From assembly GCF_039523415.1 (NCBI RefSeq), contig NZ_BAAAFG010000015.1, positions 1 through 64,000 on the forward strand: a stretch of DNA of 64,000 bases. The letters run 5' to 3'. The position numbers and the translations under genes are program-made. Shown here one piece after another: positions 16,861-25,653 of this stretch (position 1 is the first letter of the stretch; the number at the start of each line of letters is the position of its first letter). The notes under the pieces were generated by a model. It was not told the DNA's origin, made no database searches, and was given only the letters and a program-made list of their open reading frames with translations. This stretch comes from Gangjinia marincola. Its GTDB lineage: Bacteria; Bacteroidota; Bacteroidia; Flavobacteriales; Flavobacteriaceae.

Positions 16861-18585
16861 TTGAGTGTAAAGAGGATTCATCGACATGTTCACTATGACG
16901 CTTTGTTTAGCGCATTAGGTTGTTTTCTTATTCTTTTATGCATTTACCCAAAAATAGTTCTTCAACCTAACAATTACTTGTTTTCTATTCAAGGGGATGG
17001 GCTAAAGAATTACTTTCATCCAGCATTTTATATTAAGCATAGTATTGATTTGTTAGAATACCGCGGAATGAACTATCCCTTTGGTGAATATATTCTGTTA
17101 ATAGATTGTTTTCCGCTGTTGGCTGTTTTTCTTAAAATTATTTCCACGCATATCATAGATCTTTCTGATTATTCTGTAGGGATTTTTAATGTTTTGATGT
17201 TTTCGTCATTACTGATAAGTACATTCTATCTTACTAAAATTTTTCAGTATTTAAAAAGCAATAGGATTGTAAGTGTTTTAGCGGCTATTGGGATATCTCT
17301 TTTATGTTCTCAAGCTGTGTCATGGAAGTTTGGCCATTATGCTTTATCTCTGGTATGTTTTTTCCCCATAAGCTGGTGGCTCATGCTCAAGTTTGAGCAA
17401 ACTTTCTCCTTTTGGCGAGGAGTCATTTTAATCATCAATCTGCTCTTTTGGTATTTTATTCACGGATATTTAGGCATAATAATTTCAGGATTTTATATTG
17501 GAGTTGGCATCTTTAGGTTCATTACTAAAAAAGACAATCTGCAAATCAGGTCTGCTCTTTTTCTTTGTGGTTTGACGATTCTAGCAACTTTGGCGTACTA
17601 CGTTTGTATTAAGGTTTTTGACCAGCATACCATGAGAGATGTTATTAACTATACAACGGCACACAAAGCCTCTAAGTATTCATTAATTCTACCGGGAAAA
17701 CATAGCGCATTTGAATTATTCCCCTCCATCAATGAAAAAATTGTTGCACTCAAAAGCGCCTCTTGGGACGAAGTAGGAAATTATCTTGGCTTAGGGGTAA
17801 TTCTGTTGCTTTTTGTTCTTTTCCTTAGAGGTATCCATAATAAAATCTATCTCAAGATCAATCTATTTAAAAGATTGATTAATGAAAATCTGTTCGCTAC
17901 TTTATTCTCTGCAACCCTATTATTACTGTTTGCGATGGCCATCCCGTTTAGATTTGGAATGACATCTCTAGTTCCTGCTCCATTAGCACAATTGGTTGGA
18001 TTGGGGAGATTCGCTTGGCCGTTTTACTTTGTAGTAAGTGTGATGACGCCGGTGTGCGTTGAGCGGTATGTTGGTTCCTTCGGAAAAAATTTGGCAATTG
18101 CAGGAAGCTTGTTGATCCTTACTGAAGGTGTTGCACAGCACTTAAGTCTTTCTCAATATATTGCTAAAGAGGAAAATATTCTGGTGCTGGATGGGGACAA
18201 TAGAATTCTTCCGGAAGCTATTGTGGCCGAAAATTTTCAGGCGATCATACCCCTTCCGTTTTATCATAAATATGGTAAGAAGAATGAATTTGAGGGTTCG
18301 TTAGCATCAGAAAAAATATCCATGCAACTCTCTTATGAGACCGGCTTGCCATTGATGAGCGCCATCCTATCCAGACCATCTTCCGCGGAAGCGAACCATA
18401 TTCTATCTGTATTTTCAGAAAAAACGAGTGAGAATCTCCTCAACAATATCAATTCACAGGACATTTTGGTTGTCTATACTGGTGAAAAGCTTCAATGGAA
18501 AGAACAACGCTTTTTAAATAAGTGTCTTTTGTTGACGACTCAGAACAATGTTTCTTTCTACAAACTAGGTGCTGCCGATCTCTAA
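16861..18585 (+). CDS. polytopic membrane protein, GT-C-glycosyltransferase-like
   Basis: The 574-residue protein starts with TTG; no ATG is available before the first membrane helix. It has about ten to twelve hydrophobic helices. An early extracytoplasmic loop contains FSIQGDGLKNYF and MNYPFGEYILLIDCFP; an Asp-containing first loop is characteristic of GT-C sugar transferases that use lipid-linked donors. The C-terminal 140 residues are soluble. It converges on the exosortase pair with a 21-bp overlap. Sugar and acceptor unknown. A palindromic word (18380-18393) lies in its 3' part. Confidence 0.6.
   Translation: MSVKRIHRHVHYDALFSALGCFLILLCIYPKIVLQPNNYLFSIQGDGLKNYFHPAFYIKHSIDLLEYRGMNYPFGEYILLIDCFPLLAVFLKIISTHIIDLSDYSVGIFNVLMFSSLLISTFYLTKIFQYLKSNRIVSVLAAIGISLLCSQAVSWKFGHYALSLVCFFPISWWLMLKFEQTFSFWRGVILIINLLFWYFIHGYLGIIISGFYIGVGIFRFITKKDNLQIRSALFLCGLTILATLAYYVCIKVFDQHTMRDVINYTTAHKASKYSLILPGKHSAFELFPSINEKIVALKSASWDEVGNYLGLGVILLLFVLFLRGIHNKIYLKINLFKRLINENLFATLFSATLLLLFAMAIPFRFGMTSLVPAPLAQLVGLGRFAWPFYFVVSVMTPVCVERYVGSFGKNLAIAGSLLILTEGVAQHLSLSQYIAKEENILVLDGDNRILPEAIVAENFQAIIPLPFYHKYGKKNEFEGSLASEKISMQLSYETGLPLMSAILSRPSSAEANHILSVFSEKTSENLLNNINSQDILVVYTGEKLQWKEQRFLNKCLLLTTQNNVSFYKLGAADL
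18380..18393. repeat. palindromic word TTCCGCGGAAGCG
   Basis: CTTCCGCGGAAGCG in the GT-C-like gene; codons Ser-Ala-Glu-Ala. CTTCCGCGGAAG is a perfect palindrome. Confidence 0.7.
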
Positions 18586-19017
18586 TCCTTCTTTGACTTT
18601 AAATTGATAGTAAAACGCAGGAAGCAAAATCAATAAAAAAATTGGTTGTATCAAAAACCTGCGCGTGTAAAACAACTTGAGGTAGTTTTCCTTATCTGGG
18701 AATGTAATCAAATAGGTATACAACCCAATTAAAATCAAATAGGCAGAGGCGTAGAGCAACAGAGAAAGTTTAATGTATTGTTTTTTGAAAAATGCAACGT
18801 AAAGAATCCCCAAAGAGATAAGCATATTTAAAAAAAAGCGCCATGTAATATGGATCAAGAGCTCCTTTTTTGAATAGACAGGTGTATCCAACTGCAAATA
18901 GTCTCGCTTAAAAAATGCAATGAATGGATCGTAAAATAGTACGTCTTCAAAATATCGCACAGCCGCCAGTAGACTAAATCCTATCAAGATCAATATAATT
19001 CTACGCTGTTTTGACAT
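18565..19017 (-). CDS. exosortase F system-associated membrane protein
   Basis: The 150-residue protein has four hydrophobic helices and conserved-looking polar segments RYFEDVLFYDPFIAFFKRDY (about 22-41) and YTRRFLIQPIFLLILLPAFYYQ near the end. Size, topology and position directly downstream of XrtF (start overlapping its stop by 17 bp) match the protein that always accompanies XrtF in Flavobacteriia. Its role is unknown; a helper for sorting or for recognition of the membrane-embedded tail signal is an inference. Confidence 0.8.
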   Translation of the reverse strand: MSKQRRIILILIGFSLLAAVRYFEDVLFYDPFIAFFKRDYLQLDTPVYSKKELLIHITWRFFLNMLISLGILYVAFFKKQYIKLSLLLYASAYLILIGLYTYLITFPDKENYLKLFYTRRFLIQPIFLLILLPAFYYQFKVKEGLEIGST

Positions 19018-19558
19018 CTCTGTTATATTTTGTGAAACGTTTTACCCAGATTACCCACAGCGCAAAAACCACGGCGTAAATAAAACCCGGGAATAAGACT
19101 TCGTGCAGTACCTCCTGATATTGAGGATACTTTTTCAACGCTATAGCTAAGATGATAATCCTGATCAAATTAAAACCATAGATAAGGACTGATCCTCCTA
19201 AAATATAAAACAACATAGGTTTAAGCTTTGCTGTAAAGGATAAGATAAACGCAATAAAAAGAATGATGACGCTAATTGAATTACATCCTTCTACAATATA
19301 AGCGATGTAATCCCCATTTAGATGCAACTGTAAATAAGGGAACTGCTGATCTGGTATTAACTGAACAGTATACCCCAATCCCTCTAATAATGTTTGAGAT
19401 TGAACTCCTACAATATGCGTGATATAATCAGGATAATAAACACCATGATCGATATAACGCAAATACATTGAATACGCTACAAACATGATCATATAACTCC
19501 CTAAAAATGTAAGGATAAATCGAATAACCGACCAATGCTCTTTAATCAATTGCTTCAT
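19001..19558 (-). CDS. xrtF: exosortase family protein XrtF
   Basis: The 185-residue integral membrane protein belongs to the exosortase/archaeosortase group, transpeptidases that cut a C-terminal tripartite signal and probably join the protein to a surface anchor. The catalytic triad is visible: Cys92 in VEGCNSISV, Arg133 in NLIRII and His152 in LHEVLFPG. Several helices surround them. The gene overlaps its partner by 17 bp. The XrtF type is confined to Flavobacteriia. No protein in this window carries a recognisable C-terminal sorting signal, so the substrate lies elsewhere. Confidence 0.9.
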   Translation of the reverse strand: MKQLIKEHWSVIRFILTFLGSYMIMFVAYSMYLRYIDHGVYYPDYITHIVGVQSQTLLEGLGYTVQLIPDQQFPYLQLHLNGDYIAYIVEGCNSISVIILFIAFILSFTAKLKPMLFYILGGSVLIYGFNLIRIIILAIALKKYPQYQEVLHEVLFPGFIYAVVFALWVIWVKRFTKYNRDVKTA

Positions 19559-19611
19559 AATAGAAATCTAAATTTACAGCATTTAGACTAGGCACACTAA
19601 ACCTGATTAAA

Positions 19612-19619
19612 TACTTTTG
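19612..19619 (+). promoter_or_regulatory. -7 box of the GAF-domain reductase gene
   Basis: TACTTTTG matches TAnnTTTG and lies 10 bp before the first ATG at 19629. A TTT at about 19582 is a weak -33 candidate. Confidence 0.4.
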
Positions 19620-19628
19620 CACGAATAA

Positions 19629-20093
19629 ATGAACATTATGAAATTGACTTCTTTACAGCCTCAGCTAACTGAGCTTTTAAATGAAAACACCCTTGATGTT
19701 GATCACAAGCTAACCCAGGTCTGCGAGATCCTTAAGCAAAACGTAGCACATTATGATTGGGTAGGATTCTATTTCAAAAATGGAGATAAGGATGAATTAA
19801 AGCTAAGGGCTTTTGCAGGAGAACCAACTGATCATACCATTATCCCTTTTGGCAAGGGTATCTGCGGTCAAGTAGCCGTATCTAATGAGAATTTCTTAGT
19901 GGATGACGTAAGTGCACAAGACAATTATATTGCTTGCAGTATTCATGTTAAATCTGAAGCAGTGATTCCTTTGTTTTTGGATGGGGAAAACATAGGTCAA
20001 ATTGATATTGATTCACATACGCCTAATGCATTTACAAAAGAAGACGAGGATTTCTTAGAATGGGTCAATGCCCAGGTGGCTAAAGTGCTTTAA
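19629..20093 (+). CDS. free methionine-(R)-sulfoxide reductase (GAF domain)
   Basis: The 154-residue protein is a single GAF domain. It reduces free methionine-R-sulfoxide in the cytosol. The family's reactive cysteines appear in GKGICGQVAV (about residue 84) and DNYIACSIHV (about residue 104), and IGQIDIDSHTPNAF near 125 is nearly the same as in E. coli YebR. The first listed Met (MNIMKL) and the second, three codons on, are both possible starts. It is monocistronic, divergent from xrtF. Confidence 0.88.
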   Translation: MNIMKLTSLQPQLTELLNENTLDVDHKLTQVCEILKQNVAHYDWVGFYFKNGDKDELKLRAFAGEPTDHTIIPFGKGICGQVAVSNENFLVDDVSAQDNYIACSIHVKSEAVIPLFLDGENIGQIDIDSHTPNAFTKEDEDFLEWVNAQVAKVL

Positions 20094-20217
20094 TCTACGG
20101 TCGTAGTTCAACGTCTGCAGTATTTAGTCTCAGTTTAGCATCAAGGTGGGTAGATGTGAAGGAAATATGATTTTTGTTTAGTAGGTTGATCTAATTAACC
20201 CTAATAGCTCAAACTTC

Positions 20218-20260
20218 TACTTCATCTTCGATTTCGACTTCGATTTCGATTTCGATTTCG
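20218..20260. repeat. TTCGAT hexamer repeat
   Basis: About six imperfect copies of TTCGAT or TTCGAC lie in the gap before the MacB-type gene's 3' end. The tract is low complexity and there is no sign that it is coding. Confidence 0.7.
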
Positions 20261-20265
20261 AGAAA

Positions 20266-21522
20266 TTACATGCCCGTTCTTATCGCCTCTACTGGATCTA
20301 ATCTTGAGGCGGAAATGGCAGGAATAATCCCGGCAATCAATCCAATAAATACCGAAACAAATGTCCCAAAGATGATATTCGCGGGAGACAGAATAAATTC
20401 AAAACTCTCAGTAAATCCTGAAGCAATTAGTGAAGTAATCCAGACTAATATTAATCCTACGGCTCCACCAATTACAGCTAAAATCACTCCTTCAAATAAA
20501 AACTGAAGTAAAATAAAACGGTTCTTAGCTCCTAAAGACTTTTGAATCCCGATCAGGTTAGTTCGCTCTTTCACCGAAACGAACATAATATTAGCGATAC
20601 CAAAACCTCCCACCAGCAGTGAAAAACTACTTATAATTCCCCCTATAATCTGCATGGTTCCTATAATACCATCAATAAAATCGGTGAATCCACTAAATTG
20701 ATTGACAAAAAAGTTATCAATCTCATCGGGTTTTAGTCCTCTTATCTGCCGCATCTTTTGCTTAAGCATAGCAACAAAGGCAGCCTGATCTACTCCTTTT
20801 TCGGGTTTGAGAATCATCGCCGGGAATGCGGTGTTATTATTATCCCCTAAAATTTTACGCATAAATACTACCGGAATGTAGGCTTTAGTATCGGCAGAAT
20901 CTCCAAAAAAGCTGGTTCCTTCCTTCTTAAGCACACCTATTACAGTAAGACGCTGGCCATACATACGTACTTTTTTGCCAATGGCACTTTGACCATTTCC
21001 AAACAAGTTCTCGGCAATTTCGTATCCAATAATGACAACAGGAGCACCCGCCATGGATTCTGATCCATTGAAAAAGCGTCCGCTATCAAATTGAAGGCGT
21101 TCAATTTGAGGGAAAACTTCAGTCACCGGGGTGACACGTGCATTATCGACCACCTGACCTTCATGACGAATAGCCTCACTCCCTACAAACATCGTGTAAG
21201 TTATGGCCTGCATATCTGGTACTGATCGCTCCAGGCGTTGATACTCTTCCCAGGTAACTTTTGGAAATTGCTGTACTTTCCATCGTGGGATTTCGGTTGG
21301 TCCAAAAGAGCGGTTGAACAAGTAAATTGTACTCTTATCCAACACACTTAAATTATCTGAAATGTTCTTTTGTAATGAATCCACTGCCGCTAACACTCCA
21401 ATAATGGAAAATATTCCAATGGTCACACCTAGGAGCGATAAAAATGTACGTAACTTATTATTTTTTAATGCATTTACTGCAAATGAAAAGCTCTCTTTTA
21501 GGATACGAAGATAGATCAGCAT
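20266..21522 (-). CDS. MacB-type ABC transporter permease
   Basis: With the start at 21522 (an upstream Met at 21555 adds 11 unlikely residues) the protein is 418 residues. It has the MacB/FtsX plan: an N-terminal helix (LRTFLSLLGVTIGIFSIIGV, about 22-41), a large periplasmic MacB-PCD domain (about 45-270), and three helices in the C-terminal FtsX domain. SLGAKNRFILLQFLFEGVIL and the closing ASRLDPVEAIR are signatures. No ATPase or membrane-fusion gene is adjacent, so its partners must be encoded elsewhere. Confidence 0.88.
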   Translation of the reverse strand: MLIYLRILKESFSFAVNALKNNKLRTFLSLLGVTIGIFSIIGVLAAVDSLQKNISDNLSVLDKSTIYLFNRSFGPTEIPRWKVQQFPKVTWEEYQRLERSVPDMQAITYTMFVGSEAIRHEGQVVDNARVTPVTEVFPQIERLQFDSGRFFNGSESMAGAPVVIIGYEIAENLFGNGQSAIGKKVRMYGQRLTVIGVLKKEGTSFFGDSADTKAYIPVVFMRKILGDNNNTAFPAMILKPEKGVDQAAFVAMLKQKMRQIRGLKPDEIDNFFVNQFSGFTDFIDGIIGTMQIIGGIISSFSLLVGGFGIANIMFVSVKERTNLIGIQKSLGAKNRFILLQFLFEGVILAVIGGAVGLILVWITSLIASGFTESFEFILSPANIIFGTFVSVFIGLIAGIIPAISASRLDPVEAIRTGM

Positions 21523-21694
21523 GAAGGGAAATTTTACACTAAGAAAACAATGCAAAAATAGTCTGTTTTCTCTATATCCAAGATAAGACGTTTATGTTAT
21601 GTATTTGTTACAAAAAAGTAAAAAGAAATGAATATAACTCCTTTAGTTTTAATCCCTAAAATATTACATTCGCGCATACTAAATATTCGTGACC

Positions 21695-23227
21695 ATGAGT
21701 GATCATATTACTGCTAAATCTGCGCTAATTTCTGTATTTCATAAAGAGGGACTTGCCCCTCTCGTAAAAAAGATGAATGACTTGGGAATCACGCTGTATT
21801 CTACCGGCGGAACAGAAAAGTTTATTCAAGAAATGGATATTCCTGTGGTTGCAGTAGAAGATGTTACATCATACCCTTCTATTTTAGGTGGTCGTGTAAA
21901 AACCTTGCATCCAAAAGTTTTTGGCGGAATTTTAAATCGGCAAGATCATGAAGGCGATCAACAAGAAATGGCAGAATATGAGATTCCGCAGATTGACATC
22001 GTGATCGTGGATCTATATCCATTTGAAAAAACGGTAGCGTCAGGTGCGACAGAGCAAGATATTATTGAAAAAATTGACATTGGCGGTATTTCGTTGATCA
22101 GGGCGGCAGCTAAAAATTTTAAGGATGTACTGTGTGTTTCGTCCATGGATGATTACGCAGACTTTTTGTCTGTTTTGACCTTAGGCAATGGGAAAACTTC
22201 TCTAGCTGACCGAAAACGCTTTGCAACAAAAGCCTTTAATGTTTCCTCTCATTATGACAGTGCTATTTTTAATTATTTCAATCAGGAGGAGACAAAGGCT
22301 GCCCTAAAAATAAGTGAGACAAATGGAACATCCTTACGTTATGGAGAGAATCCTCACCAAAGGGGATTTTTCTTTGGGAATTTTGAAGAGATGTTTTCAA
22401 AACTTCACGGTAAAGAACTAAGCTATAATAATTTGTTGGATGTGGATGCCGCTGTTAATTTAATGCTGGAGTTTACAAACGAAAAGCCCACCTTTGCTAT
22501 ATTAAAGCACAATAACGCGTGTGGAATTGCACAGCGCGAAACTATTCTTCAGGCGTATCAAGATGCTCTTGCCGGTGATCCTGTGTCAGCCTTCGGCGGA
22601 ATTTTAATTGCAAACACAGAAATAGATGCTGAAACTGCTGTTGAAATTCACAAACTGTTTTGTGAAGTTGTCATTGCTCCCTCATTTTCCGCGGAAGCGA
22701 TAGAACTATTAAAAGGAAAGAAAAACCGAATTCTACTCGTACAGCATAAGGTTGAATTACCAAAAATGATTAATCGATCTTGCCTAAATGGGATGTTAGT
22801 TCAAGATAGAGATCATGTTACCGACTCAAAAGAAGATTTGGATTACGTGACAAACAATAAACCTACACAGAACGAGTTAGAAGACCTGTTGTTTGCATCA
22901 AAAATTTGTAAGCATACAAAATCAAATACGATTGTTCTCGTCAAAAATCAGCAGTTATGCGCCAGCGGGACCGGGCAAACCTCAAGAGTAGATGCCTTGA
23001 GACAAAGCATTGACAAAGCCAATTCATTCAACTTTGACCTTAAAGGTGCGGTTATGGCAAGTGATGCGTTCTTCCCCTTTCCAGATTGCGTGGAAATTGC
23101 TGACCATGCAGGTATTAAAGCTGTAATTCAACCCGGAGGGTCAATTAAGGATCAACTGAGCATTGACTATTGCAATGAAAATGAGATCTCAATGGTTATG
23201 ACAGGAACTAGGCATTTTAAACATTAA
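21695..23227 (+). CDS. purH: bifunctional AICAR formyltransferase/IMP cyclohydrolase
   Basis: The 510-residue enzyme does the last two steps of IMP synthesis. The N-terminal IMP cyclohydrolase (MGS-like) domain covers about 1-195 (STGGTEKFIQE, GGRVKTLHPKVFGGIL). The AICAR transformylase domain follows, with SLRYGENPHQ, the active-site LKHNNACGIA, DPVSAFGGI, and a C-terminal SDAFFPFPDCVEIA. A GTG 6 bp upstream is possible, but ATG at 21695 is preferred. The gene lies 41 bp before mreB on the same strand. A palindromic word (22686-22699) falls in it. Confidence 0.97.
   Translation: MSDHITAKSALISVFHKEGLAPLVKKMNDLGITLYSTGGTEKFIQEMDIPVVAVEDVTSYPSILGGRVKTLHPKVFGGILNRQDHEGDQQEMAEYEIPQIDIVIVDLYPFEKTVASGATEQDIIEKIDIGGISLIRAAAKNFKDVLCVSSMDDYADFLSVLTLGNGKTSLADRKRFATKAFNVSSHYDSAIFNYFNQEETKAALKISETNGTSLRYGENPHQRGFFFGNFEEMFSKLHGKELSYNNLLDVDAAVNLMLEFTNEKPTFAILKHNNACGIAQRETILQAYQDALAGDPVSAFGGILIANTEIDAETAVEIHKLFCEVVIAPSFSAEAIELLKGKKNRILLVQHKVELPKMINRSCLNGMLVQDRDHVTDSKEDLDYVTNNKPTQNELEDLLFASKICKHTKSNTIVLVKNQQLCASGTGQTSRVDALRQSIDKANSFNFDLKGAVMASDAFFPFPDCVEIADHAGIKAVIQPGGSIKDQLSIDYCNENEISMVMTGTRHFKH
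22686..22699. repeat. palindromic word TTCCGCGGAAGCG
   Basis: TTTCCGCGGAAGCG in purH; codons Ser-Ala-Glu-Ala, in a poorly conserved stretch of the protein. Confidence 0.7.
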
Positions 23228-23268
23228 TTTATACATTTACCACAACCCTTGCACAATTCGTAATATTT

Positions 23269-24297
23269 ATGGGATTTTTTGACTTTCTAACTGAAGAAAT
23301 AGCCATTGATTTGGGTACTGCTAATACGCTTATCATACACAATGACAAAGTGGTTGTAGACAATCCATCTATAGTAGCTAGAGATCGCACGACTGGTAAA
23401 ATCATTGCCGTAGGTGATAAGGCTTCTCAAATGCAAGGTAAAACGCACGAAAATATAAAAACCATACGACCCCTTAAAGATGGTGTTATTGCAGATTTTG
23501 ATGCGAGTGAGAAAATGATCAGCATGTTTATTAAGGAAATCCCGGCCTTAAAGAAAAAATTATTCACCCCAGCATTGAGAATGGTGATTTGTATTCCTTC
23601 GGGAATTACAGAGGTTGAAATGCGTGCGGTAAAAGAAAGTGCAGAACGGGTAAATGGCAAAGAAGTTTATCTTATTCACGAACCTATGGCAGCTGCAATA
23701 GGTATTGGGGTAGATATCATGCAACCTAAAGGAAATATGATTGTGGATATAGGAGGAGGAACAACTGAAATTGCTGTGATTGCCCTTGGTGGAATTGTCT
23801 GCGACAAGTCAGTCAAAATTGCGGGTGATGTTTTTACTAATGATATTATTTATTACATGCGTACTCAACATAACTTATTTGTTGGAGAACGTACTGCTGA
23901 AAATATCAAAATACAGATTGGTGCCGCGACTGAAGATCTTGAAACACCACCAGAAGAAATGAGCGTTCAAGGACGAGATCTTTTAACGGGTAAACCTAAA
24001 CAAGTACAGATATCATATCGTGAAATTGCCAAAGCCTTGGATAAATCAATCCTTAGAATTGAAGATGCAGTGATGGAAACGCTCTCTCAAACTCCGCCAG
24101 AGCTGGCAGCAGATATCTACAATACCGGAATCTACTTAGCCGGTGGAGGATCCATGTTGCGCGGGTTAGATAAACGCCTATCCCAAAAAACCGACTTACC
24201 GGTGTATATTGCCGAAGATCCCTTACGTGCCGTTGTACGAGGAACCGGGATAACACTTAAGAATATCACCCGGTACAAAGGAGTATTGATTAAGTAA
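23269..24297 (+). CDS. mreB: rod-shape-determining actin homologue
   Basis: The 342-residue protein polymerises on the inner membrane and directs the elongasome. Actin-fold nucleotide motifs are IDLGTANTLI (about 13-22), the phosphate-2 motif IVDIGGGTTEIAVI (about 157-170) and the adenosine motif YLAGGGSMLRGL (about 287-298). EPMAAAIGIGVDI is also typical. It opens the five-gene shape operon, followed 11 bp later by mreC. Confidence 0.97.
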   Translation: MGFFDFLTEEIAIDLGTANTLIIHNDKVVVDNPSIVARDRTTGKIIAVGDKASQMQGKTHENIKTIRPLKDGVIADFDASEKMISMFIKEIPALKKKLFTPALRMVICIPSGITEVEMRAVKESAERVNGKEVYLIHEPMAAAIGIGVDIMQPKGNMIVDIGGGTTEIAVIALGGIVCDKSVKIAGDVFTNDIIYYMRTQHNLFVGERTAENIKIQIGAATEDLETPPEEMSVQGRDLLTGKPKQVQISYREIAKALDKSILRIEDAVMETLSQTPPELAADIYNTGIYLAGGGSMLRGLDKRLSQKTDLPVYIAEDPLRAVVRGTGITLKNITRYKGVLIK

Positions 24298-24308
24298 ATA
24301 ACTTCTAA

Positions 24309-25157
24309 ATGCAGCAGATCATTGACTTTCTTATTCGCTATAGGAATGCTGTAGTGTATTTACTGCTTTTGTCGCTAGCGCTTTTTTTTACCATTCAGGC
24401 ACATTCTTACCATCAAAGTAAAGTTATTTCTTCTACAAACTCGCTTACAGGTGGGCTTTTGAGTTGGTCCAATAATCTGGGAGATTATTTTGATTTAAAA
24501 GACCAAAACGAACTTTTACTCAACGAAAACAAACGCTTACGCAATCAACTCTCTGCTTCTAAAGAAAAAATAAAACGTATTACTGTTACAGATTCTATCC
24601 CTGTTGATACCACATATCGCTACAGAAGCGCTCAAGTAATCGCCAATAATTACAGTCTGAGAGATAATTACATCACCTTGGATAAAGGGAATGAAAATGG
24701 CTTCTCAAAAGATATGGGGATAATTTCAAGTAAGGGTATTGTTGGAGTTGTAGAAGACGCAAGTGAGCGCTATTCCAGAGTTATTTCTATTTTAAATAGT
24801 AACTTAGAAATTAATGTAGGGTTGAAAAAATCCAGTCATTACGGTTCTATGTCCTGGAATGGTAAAGACCCTAATACAATTCAACTTACAGATATAAATC
24901 GACTGGCACCTGTAGCAAAAGGTGATACGATTATCACTGCAGGTAAATCCCTCATTTTTCCAAAAGGCATTCCGGTAGGTACGATTAAAGACTATACACT
25001 GGATCAAAGTCAAACGTATTTTTTAATTGAAATAAGGTTGTTTAATGATATGACCAATTTGGATCAGGTATATGCTATTGAACATCTCAAAAAAGAAGAG
25101 ATTCGTTCGTTGGAAGAACCAGAGAGTAAATTAAATCAACAACCTATCGATGAATAA
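24309..25157 (+). CDS. mreC: rod-shape-determining protein MreC
   Basis: The 282-residue bitopic protein has one N-terminal membrane helix (about 12-28), a coiled-coil segment (about 60-85) and a periplasmic beta-rich domain (about 105-265) with the family phrases NYITLDKGNENGF, SSKGIVGVV and GKSLIFPKGIPVGTI. It links MreB to PBP2. Its 3' end overlaps mreD by 8 bp. Confidence 0.92.
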   Translation: MQQIIDFLIRYRNAVVYLLLLSLALFFTIQAHSYHQSKVISSTNSLTGGLLSWSNNLGDYFDLKDQNELLLNENKRLRNQLSASKEKIKRITVTDSIPVDTTYRYRSAQVIANNYSLRDNYITLDKGNENGFSKDMGIISSKGIVGVVEDASERYSRVISILNSNLEINVGLKKSSHYGSMSWNGKDPNTIQLTDINRLAPVAKGDTIITAGKSLIFPKGIPVGTIKDYTLDQSQTYFLIEIRLFNDMTNLDQVYAIEHLKKEEIRSLEEPESKLNQQPIDE

Positions 25158-25653
25158 TACATTGGTTATCAATATTGTTCGGTTTTTATTTTTAATCCTT
25201 TTACAAGCGCTTGTTCTTAACAATATCAACCTCTTTGGTTATATAAACCCTTACGCGTACATTATTTTTATTATTCTTTTCCCATTTACCACAAATCAAG
25301 TGAATTTCTTATTGATCAGCTTTTTATTAGGGCTTTCAATTGATTTTTTTCTAAATAGTGGTGGCGTACATGCTTCAGCTTCGCTCACGGTAGCTTATTT
25401 GAGGCCAACAATCCTATCGTATTCTTTTGGAGTAAGTTATGAACACCAAAACATCAAGTTTTCCAGAATGGGTTTAAAAGAACGTTTATTATATGTCATC
25501 CTTATTGTTTTTATTCACCATTTAGTTTTGTTTTCACTTGAAATTTTCAATCTTCAATACATACTAATGATCTTGAAAAAAACGTTATTTTCTAGTATAT
25601 TTAGTTTGATCGTAATATTTATAGTATTGACCCTTTTTAGTCGAAAAAATTAA
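25150..25653 (+). CDS. mreD: rod-shape-determining protein MreD
   Basis: The 167-residue protein has about five membrane helices and the phrases VLNNINLFGYINPY and FLLGLSIDFFLNSGGVHA, which fit MreD of Bacteroidota. It overlaps mreC by 8 bp and shares its last base with the next gene's start, so the reading is tightly coupled. Confidence 0.9.
   Translation: MNNTLVINIVRFLFLILLQALVLNNINLFGYINPYAYIIFIILFPFTTNQVNFLLISFLLGLSIDFFLNSGGVHASASLTVAYLRPTILSYSFGVSYEHQNIKFSRMGLKERLLYVILIVFIHHLVLFSLEIFNLQYILMILKKTLFSSIFSLIVIFIVLTLFSRKN

Noticed and set aside
20266..21522. A complete MacAB-type efflux operon
   Set aside because: Only the permease is present; neighbours are purH and a GAF-domain reductase, with no ATPase or fusion protein.
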